DNA of 22,404 nucleotides from Thermoplasmata archaeon. GTDB taxonomy: Archaea; Thermoplasmatota; Thermoplasmata; Thermoplasmatales; Thermoplasmataceae. Position 1 is the first letter of the stretch; the number at the start of each line of letters is the position of its first letter. The notes under the pieces were generated by a model. It searched no databases. It saw nothing but the letters and a program-made list of their open reading frames with translations, and was not told where the DNA came from. Shown piece by piece: positions 21,690-22,404 of this stretch. The DNA is taken from assembly GCA_021797025.1 (NCBI GenBank), contig JAKAAK010000019.1, forward strand, positions 1-22,404, in the 5' to 3' direction. Both the position numbers and the translations under genes were made by a program.

Positions 21690-21899
21690 GACCACCAGGA
21701 AGCAAGAGTTATCCAGGGAACCAAGCCGGAACCTGTAATAAATGCCAGGAAACCACCAATACCGGTGGATATTGACCTATCAGATAAAACCAAAACATCG
21801 ATTACAATAACCTACGGGATTAAGAAGTACCTGGATAAGAATAAACTTGAAAATGAAACCTTCAGCGATGAACTGGTAAGGCTGCTTTTCAATGAATGA
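21690..21899 (+). pseudogene. Ribbon-helix-helix or VapB-like antitoxin remnant without a normal start
   Basis: The frame ending at TGA 21897-21899 reads ARKPPIPVDIDLSDKTKTSI, then TITYGIKKYLDKNKLENETF and SDELVRLLFNE. TSITITYGIKKYLD..NETFSDELVRLL is the strand-helix-helix pattern of small antitoxins. No ATG is in frame; only a GTG at 21765 would give 44 residues, with no ribosome binding site. The front seems to have been replaced at the junction with the neighbouring gene fragment. Probably dead. Confidence 0.5.
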
Positions 21900-21943
21900 A
21901 ATAAGAATACAGGCCCATAAATTCAGAACATAACCAGCGAATA

Positions 21944-21952
21944 TTTATATAC
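21944..21952 (+). promoter_or_regulatory. TATA box of the third paralogue
   Basis: TTTATATAC about 24 bases before ATG 21972, the same as before the second paralogue. Confidence 0.6.
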
Positions 21953-21971
21953 AAATTATGGATATTTATTC

Positions 21972-22148
21972 ATGGTTTCAGTTGAAGTAAAAGAGTCTTT
22001 AATTCCTTCATATTCAATAGCAGAAAGCCTGATAAAGGAATTCCATTTAACTAGGGCAGGCAAGGATAAAATCGATGCAAAGATAACAGATAAACGAGTT
22101 AAAAAGGCATTATATGAAATACTAGGCATTGGCTCTGACAAGCATTAA
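21972..22148 (+). CDS. Third of three paralogous small proteins (58 aa)
   Basis: MVSVEVKESLIPSYSIAESL, then IKEFHLTRAGKDKIDAKITD and KRVKKALYEILGIGSDKH. Closely related to the 62-aa protein at 19513; the promoter and first codons (TCATGGTT) are also alike, so the whole cassette including promoter was duplicated. It has its own leaderless promoter and no coupled downstream gene on this strand. All-helical, no known motif. Function unknown. Confidence 0.7.
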   Translation: MVSVEVKESLIPSYSIAESLIKEFHLTRAGKDKIDAKITDKRVKKALYEILGIGSDKH

Positions 22149-22177
22149 TATCAATTGGTTAAAATATTATCGGATAT

Positions 22178-22404
22178 TTATTGAGAGACCTGTTTTTTTT
22201 CATATTTTTCTTTGTTAATGTATTCCCTGTGCCCTGGAACTGCATAAACTCCAGAAGCGGTATCATGCCTCTGTGCCTCTATAATCATTTTTATATTTTT
22301 GTCATGCAATATTATGCTTTCTATTAATCTTGATTTACTCATCATTTCCCCATCAGCAAGTATGTTTAAGGCCTTATCCACTTCCATATCTATTGAAATT
22401 GATA
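22178..22404 (-). CDS. Ribbon-helix-helix DNA-binding protein, partial at the right edge
   Basis: At least 69 residues. The frame is open up to the window edge: SISIDMEVDKALNILADGEM, then MSKSRLIESIILHDKNIKMI. A strand (SISI), a first helix and SKS-x-LI-x-x-II form the ribbon-helix-helix pattern of CopG/NikR-like regulators and antitoxins, and the strand lies before the ATG at 22387, so the true start is probably off the window. The tail (DTASGVYAVPGHREYINKEK) is polar and basic. It is on the opposite strand to the paralogue cassette. Partner or target unknown. Confidence 0.6.
   Translation of the reverse strand, partial: SISIDMEVDKALNILADGEMMSKSRLIESIILHDKNIKMIIEAQRHDTASGVYAVPGHREYINKEKYEKKQVSQ

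Overview
The window looks archaeal and fits the Thermoplasmatales best (a Ferroplasma, Acidiplasma or Cuniculiplasma type of genome). The DNA is AT-rich, arginine is mostly AGG/AGA and isoleucine often ATA. Many genes start about 25 bases after a TATA box with no leader, while genes inside operons carry GGTGA-type ribosome binding sites. The protein families (swapped-hairpin regulators, winged-helix and ribbon-helix-helix proteins, a compact tyrosine recombinase) also fit. The organism is inferred from these traits, not from a marker gene. Most of the window is accessory DNA.

Layout. (1) Positions 1-812: the N-terminal 270 residues of a type I restriction-modification methylase (hsdM), running off the left edge. 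(2) 1045-5640, minus strand: a compact operon of eleven overlapping or abutting genes. It encodes an AbrB-like regulator, two tiny ORFs (33 and 31 aa), a superfamily 3 helicase of the phage/plasmid D5 type, a small protein that may resemble a GINS domain, a zinc-ribbon protein, an Hfq/Sm-like protein and four unknown or winged-helix proteins. This looks like the replication and control module of an integrated plasmid or virus. A divergent winged-helix gene (5754-6344) carries the same unusual Cys/His motif as the operon's zinc protein. (3) 6345-7948: non-coding DNA with a set of inverted TTGCGAC/GTCGCAA motifs (possible origin) and remnants of two transposases. (4) 7949-13721: cargo, comprising a GmrSD-like DUF262 restriction protein, a TcmP protein convergent with a radical SAM protein, two small membrane proteins and a compact integrase. 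Copies of a 120-150 bp dispersed repeat lie on both sides of this cargo (7111 and 13873), and a third copy is embedded in a replication-operon gene.

(5) 13722-15526: a gene-free 1.8 kb stretch dense in repeats. It has two identical 136-bp copies plus two degenerate copies of a unit with paired GTGAACA/GTGACCA-like motifs, and two copies of a palindrome-bearing element. (6) 15527-18573: an orphan antitoxin-like gene, a truncated winged-helix gene and two unrecognised AT-rich genes, one with a C-terminal membrane anchor. (7) 18654-22404: a toxin-antitoxin pair whose toxin is broken by one missing base, three paralogues of a 58-62 aa protein with leaderless promoters, small membrane proteins, fragments of a repeated gene, a ribbon-helix-helix remnant and a partial ribbon-helix-helix gene at the right edge. 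This part reads as a graveyard of small mobile and addiction modules.

How the genes may work together (inference): the left half is a self-replicating element with its own regulators and RNA-binding protein. The middle is a defence-type cargo (restriction plus the TcmP/radical SAM pair) next to the integrase. The right third is decaying accessory DNA with recurring small modules.
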